Source: UBA2329 sp964577215 | Lineage (GTDB): Bacteria > Bacteroidota > Bacteroidia > Chitinophagales > Saprospiraceae | NCBI GenBank assembly: GCA_964577215.1 | Contig: CAZNYK010000067.1 | Span: 1 to 20,130 of the forward strand | Reading direction: 5' to 3' | Length of the DNA: 20,130 nucleotides | Shown here: positions 17,493 through 20,130 of the stretch, one piece after another | Position numbering within the stretch: position 1 is the stretch's first letter | Layout of the letters: every line of letters starts with the position of its first letter | The notes under the pieces: model-generated | Told to the model about the DNA's origin: nothing | What the model saw: the letters and a program-made list of their open reading frames with translations, nothing else | Database searches by the model: none | Position numbers and translations under genes: made by a program

Positions 17493-18872
17493 ATGCTGTA
17501 CACCGACACCATCATCGCACTTGCCACTCCGCCCGGCGTGGGCGCCATAGGAGTGATCCGGCTCTCCGGGCCGGACGCATTTCGCATTGCCGATTCCGTG
17601 TTCCATGGCAAGGAACTCGGCGCCCAGCCCTCGCACACCATTCATTTCGGCACTATACGCGACGAAGAAGGCCGCGTGCTCGACGAGGTGCTGGCTTCCG
17701 TGTTTCGAGGACCCAATTCTTACACCGGCGAAGACGTGGTGGAAATCTCCTGCCACGGATCCCACTACATCCTCCAGGAAGTGATGGCCCTTCTGCTGCG
17801 CAAAGGCGCCGGCTTGGCCAAGCCAGGCGAATTCACCCTGCGCGCCTTTCTCAACGGCCGCATGGACCTCAGCCAGGCCGAAGCCGTAGCCGATCTCATC
17901 GCCTCCGAATCGGCTTCCGCCCACGCCGTGGCCATGCAGCAGATGCGCGGCGGGTTCAGCAATGAGATCAAACAACTGCGGCAGCAACTCATAGACTTCG
18001 CCGCACTCATCGAATTAGAATTGGACTTCGGCGAGGAGGACGTGGAATTCGCCAACCGCGACGACCTCAAGGCGCTCATCCACCGCATCCTCTCCCTCAT
18101 GGATGCCCTGCTGCGCTCCTTCCAGTTGGGCAATGCCATCAAAAACGGCGTCAGCACTGTGATAGCCGGCCGCCCCAACGCCGGCAAAAGCACCCTGCTC
18201 AACGCCCTGCTCAACGAAGAGCGCGCCATCGTGAGCGATATCGCCGGCACCACCCGCGATACCATCGAGGAGACGCTGCACATCGGCGGCGTGGCCTTCC
18301 GCATAATTGATACCGCCGGCATCCGCGAAGCGCAAGATGCCATTGAAGCCATCGGCGTAGCCAAAACCATGGAAAAAGTGCGGCAGTCGGCTGTACTGGT
18401 CTATGTATTCGATGTGATACGCAGCTCCCCGGAAGAACTGCGCGGCGACCTGGCGCAGTTGGCTCATCCCGACACCAAACTCCTGGTCGTGGCCAACAAA
18501 ATGGACCTCAACCCCTACACCACCTACGAACAATACGCCAACGAGTACTTCAACTCCGACGCCTGGGTGCCGGTTTCTGCCCTGAACCAGATGAACATCG
18601 AATTCCTGAAGGAAAAACTGCTGAATGCTGTTCTCGGCGGCGACCTCAACTTGGAGCACACCGTCGTAGCCAATACCCGCCACTACGAGGCCCTGCTAAA
18701 AGCCTCGGAAAGCCTTCGCGACGCCCTGCGTGCCATTGACACCGGCGTTACGGGCGATTTCATCGCCATGGATATCCGCAGGGCGCTGACCTTCCTCGGC
18801 GAGATAACCGGCGAGATCAACACAGAGGATTTGCTGGATTCGATCTTTTCGAGGTTTTGTATCGGGAAGTGA
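17493..18872 (+). CDS. mnmE: tRNA modification GTPase MnmE (TrmE)
   Basis: MnmE, with MnmG, adds the carboxymethylaminomethyl group to U34 of certain tRNAs, using methylenetetrahydrofolate. The protein is 459 aa from the ATG at 17493 (MLYTDTIIALATPPG, the standard opening). Domains: N-terminal folate-binding domain (1-115), helical domain, then an inserted G domain with P-loop GRPNAGKS (226-233, with Asn229 that binds K+ in the family), GTTRDT (252-257), DTAG (273-276) and NKMD (335-338). It ends with the catalytic C-terminal FCIGK (455-459). All key residues are present. It is alone on its strand and converges on the PAQR gene through a repeat element. mnmG is not in the window. Confidence 0.97.
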   Translation: MLYTDTIIALATPPGVGAIGVIRLSGPDAFRIADSVFHGKELGAQPSHTIHFGTIRDEEGRVLDEVLASVFRGPNSYTGEDVVEISCHGSHYILQEVMALLLRKGAGLAKPGEFTLRAFLNGRMDLSQAEAVADLIASESASAHAVAMQQMRGGFSNEIKQLRQQLIDFAALIELELDFGEEDVEFANRDDLKALIHRILSLMDALLRSFQLGNAIKNGVSTVIAGRPNAGKSTLLNALLNEERAIVSDIAGTTRDTIEETLHIGGVAFRIIDTAGIREAQDAIEAIGVAKTMEKVRQSAVLVYVFDVIRSSPEELRGDLAQLAHPDTKLLVVANKMDLNPYTTYEQYANEYFNSDAWVPVSALNQMNIEFLKEKLLNAVLGGDLNLEHTVVANTRHYEALLKASESLRDALRAIDTGVTGDFIAMDIRRALTFLGEITGEINTEDLLDSIFSRFCIGK

Positions 18873-18879
18873 GTTCAAT

Positions 18880-18976
18880 CGGGGGAATCGGGGGAATCGG
18901 GATAACCGGTGTATAATAGAAAAGCTCGTTCCGAAAGCCGGTTCCACCAGTTCCACCGATTCCACCAGTTCCCCCA
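18880..18976. repeat. Dispersed element with oppositely oriented 9-nt arrays around a core
   Basis: The left arm has three CGGGGGAAT units (C at 18880, 18889, 18898). A core of about 40 nt is bounded by AACCGG (18904-18909) and CCGGTT (18938-18943). The right arm has four 9-nt units of type GTTCCACCA (18941, 18950, 18959, 18968). The arms are roughly reverse complementary. The element fills the space between the convergent mnmE and PAQR genes and resembles the sequence at 1-103. Confidence 0.75.
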
Positions 18977-18984
18977 GATCCAAC

Positions 18985-19653
18985 TTACCCCTTCACCGCA
19001 CTCAATACACCGAAATAATGACATACGCTACCTGCCAGCACCAGCAGGTGCCAGATGGCGTGGTGGTAGCGCAGGCGCTGTGCCAGGTAGAACACTGTGC
19101 CGAGGGTGTAGCAAAGTCCGCCGGCAAGTATCCACCAGAGAATGGGCGCCGGCACGCTCTGCACCATGGGTTTGATGATGAATATGGCCGCCCAGCCCAT
19201 GCCGAGGTACAGGAGAGTGGAGAAGAACCGGTGTTTCTTCACGGCAAATATCTTATACACCAAGCCCACTGCGGCGATGCACCACAAGCTGATGAGCACT
19301 GTATAGCCGGGTGCATTGCGCATGAACATCAGGATAAAGGGCGTATAAGTGCCCGCTATGAGAAAATAAATGGCGATGTGGTCCAGGACGTTCCAGATGT
19401 GGCGGAGCTTGGGCCGGTTGGCTGCGTGGTAAAAGGTGGAGCTGAAATACACCAGCACCAAAGAAATACCGAAAGCCAGTCCGCCGGCGATTTGCGCCGC
19501 TCCAGGCGATTGGAACAGGATGGTGGCCAGCAGATAAGCGGTGCCTGCGATGGCGAAGATCAGCCCAATGCCGTGTGTGATGACGTTGATGAACTCCTCA
19601 CGGGGAGATTGCACGTCGTCTAAAACGACTTTGTAGTAGTTGGTCAATTTCAT
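18985..19653 (-). CDS. Hemolysin III / PAQR family membrane protein
   Basis: Seven-helix membrane protein of the PAQR (progestin and adipoQ receptor)/hemolysin III superfamily, 222 aa, normal length. Conserved signatures: EEFINVITHGIG near the N-terminus, YFSSTFYHA (S..YH), LDHIAIYFLIAGTYTP in the middle, and the C-terminal HHAIWHLLVLAGSVCHYFG. The Ser, Asp and His residues form a putative metal site of the alkaline-ceramidase-like (CREST) superfamily. Despite the name, a haemolytic role is not established for most members; lipid hydrolase or membrane homeostasis roles are proposed. The ATG at 19653 begins MKLTNYYKVV. The end, GTG AAG GGG TAA, again resembles the GTGAAGGG repeat, and the repeat element begins just beyond the stop. 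Confidence 0.92.
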   Translation of the reverse strand: MKLTNYYKVVLDDVQSPREEFINVITHGIGLIFAIAGTAYLLATILFQSPGAAQIAGGLAFGISLVLVYFSSTFYHAANRPKLRHIWNVLDHIAIYFLIAGTYTPFILMFMRNAPGYTVLISLWCIAAVGLVYKIFAVKKHRFFSTLLYLGMGWAAIFIIKPMVQSVPAPILWWILAGGLCYTLGTVFYLAQRLRYHHAIWHLLVLAGSVCHYFGVLSAVKG

Positions 19654-19795
19654 GATTCAGTATGATTGAAACCTTAATCTGCCCCGAAAGATCAGGCCAA
19701 ATAGCAAGTTACCGCACCATAAACTATTTTGCGCCCGGCTTCAGTATGCGGCGCTTCAAAGAAAACGGCGCTCAAATAAAAGTGACGGCTTCAGC

Positions 19796-19826
19796 TTGCC
19801 TGGTAGAGATATGTGCCGTATCTTTG
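19796..19826 (+). promoter_or_regulatory. Promoter of the tRNA-Gly/tRNA-Ser transcript
   Basis: TTG (19796-19798), a 20-nt spacer and TATCTTTG (19819-19826): an exact Bacteroidota -33/-7 pair, ending 14 nt before tRNA-Gly. The region 19654-19795 before it shows no gene. Confidence 0.75.
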
Positions 19827-19840
19827 CATCCCTGTTTTAA

Positions 19841-19913
19841 GCGGTAGTAGCTCAGATGGTAGAGCATCAGCTTCCCAAGCTGAGGGTCGCGAGTTCGATT
19901 CTCGTCTACCGCT
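19841..19913 (+). tRNA. tRNA-Gly (anticodon CCC)
   Basis: A 73-nt cloverleaf: acceptor GCGGTAG pairs with CTACCGC (19906-19912), discriminator T at 19913, D-arm from CTCAGATGGTAGAGC, anticodon stem TCAGC/GCTGA around the loop TTCCCAA (anticodon at 19874-19876), T-loop TTCGATT. CCA is not encoded. It decodes GGG. Confidence 0.96.
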
Positions 19914-19922
19914 CCTCTTCGA

Positions 19923-20010
<88 letters not shown>

Positions 20011-20021
20011 AACCTAAAAGT

Positions 20022-20065
20022 AAAAACCCTTGCAAATCAATCGTTTGCAAGGGTTTTTCTTTTTT
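20022..20065 (+). terminator. Rho-independent terminator of the tRNA operon
   Basis: A perfect 15-bp stem, AAAAACCCTTGCAAA (20022-20036) with TTTGCAAGGGTTTTT (20044-20058), a 7-nt loop, then CTTTTTT. It lies 12 nt after tRNA-Ser. The A5 at the base means it could also work in the opposite direction. Confidence 0.93.
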
Positions 20066-20084
20066 GGGGTACGGTACGGGGTAC
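20066..20084. repeat. GGTAC direct repeats at the window edge
   Basis: GGGGTAC (20066-20072), GGTAC (20073-20077) and GGGGTAC (20078-20084) follow the terminator directly. The last 46 bases (20085-20130) hold nothing identifiable. Such repeats beside a tRNA might be recombinase or regulator sites, but no integrase is visible here. Confidence 0.3.
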
Positions 20085-20130
20085 ACTTTGAGGGCGGTTT
20101 GCCAAATTTTTCAACCCCAAAATTCCCGCC

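Overview
The window looks like a chromosomal segment of a GC-rich Bacteroidota bacterium, plausibly of the Saprospiria type; this is inferred, as there is no rRNA to confirm it. The main support is a set of promoters of the Bacteroidota form (TTG about 20 nt upstream of TAnnTTTG) in front of several genes, generally weak Shine-Dalgarno sequences, and the character of the proteins (K+-dependent membrane pyrophosphatase, PAQR/hemolysin III, S1 sulfatase). Two runs of exactly 100 N (3336-3435, 16886-16985) show that this is a draft scaffold.

Layout. 1-103: half of a dispersed repeat element with 9-nt tandem units. 146-3330: a secreted or anchored M20 peptidase (-) divergent from an exported S1 sulfatase (+). 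3336-3435: gap. 3436-5111: recJ (-), missing its last codons in the gap. 5112-5425: an intergenic region dense in inverted repeats, ending in the hppA terminator. 5426-7609: hppA (-), with its own promoter. 7800-9968: a two-gene operon (-) of a 2-oxoglutarate/Fe(II) oxygenase and a DUF2157 membrane protein. 10078-12348: an unusual Hsp100/Clp-like double AAA+ ATPase (+), divergent from that operon. 12419-14254: dnaX (-). 14408-16867: a Trk/Ktr potassium uptake pair (+). 16831-17072: duplicated contig ends and a 7-nt minisatellite around the second gap. 17146-17253: a tiny single-span membrane protein (-). 17493-18872: mnmE (+). 18880-18976: a second copy of the 9-nt repeat element. 18985-19653: PAQR/hemolysin III family protein (-). 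19841-20009: tRNA-Gly(CCC) and tRNA-Ser(CGA) with a shared promoter and terminator.

Most genes are housekeeping: DNA repair (recJ), clamp loading (dnaX), tRNA wobble modification (mnmE), ion energetics (hppA, trkH/ktrA). There is no recognisable phage, CRISPR array or insertion sequence. The most unusual items are: (1) the AAA+ protein, whose first ATPase domain has lost Walker B and arginine-finger residues and whose second domain lacks the aromatic pore loop of unfoldases; (2) an A9 run in dnaX where a -1 shift meets a stop two codons later, as expected for a programmed gamma/tau switch; (3) repeat sequence lying inside the dnaX tau linker; and (4) several families of small dispersed repeats, some of which appear to supply the ends of genes.
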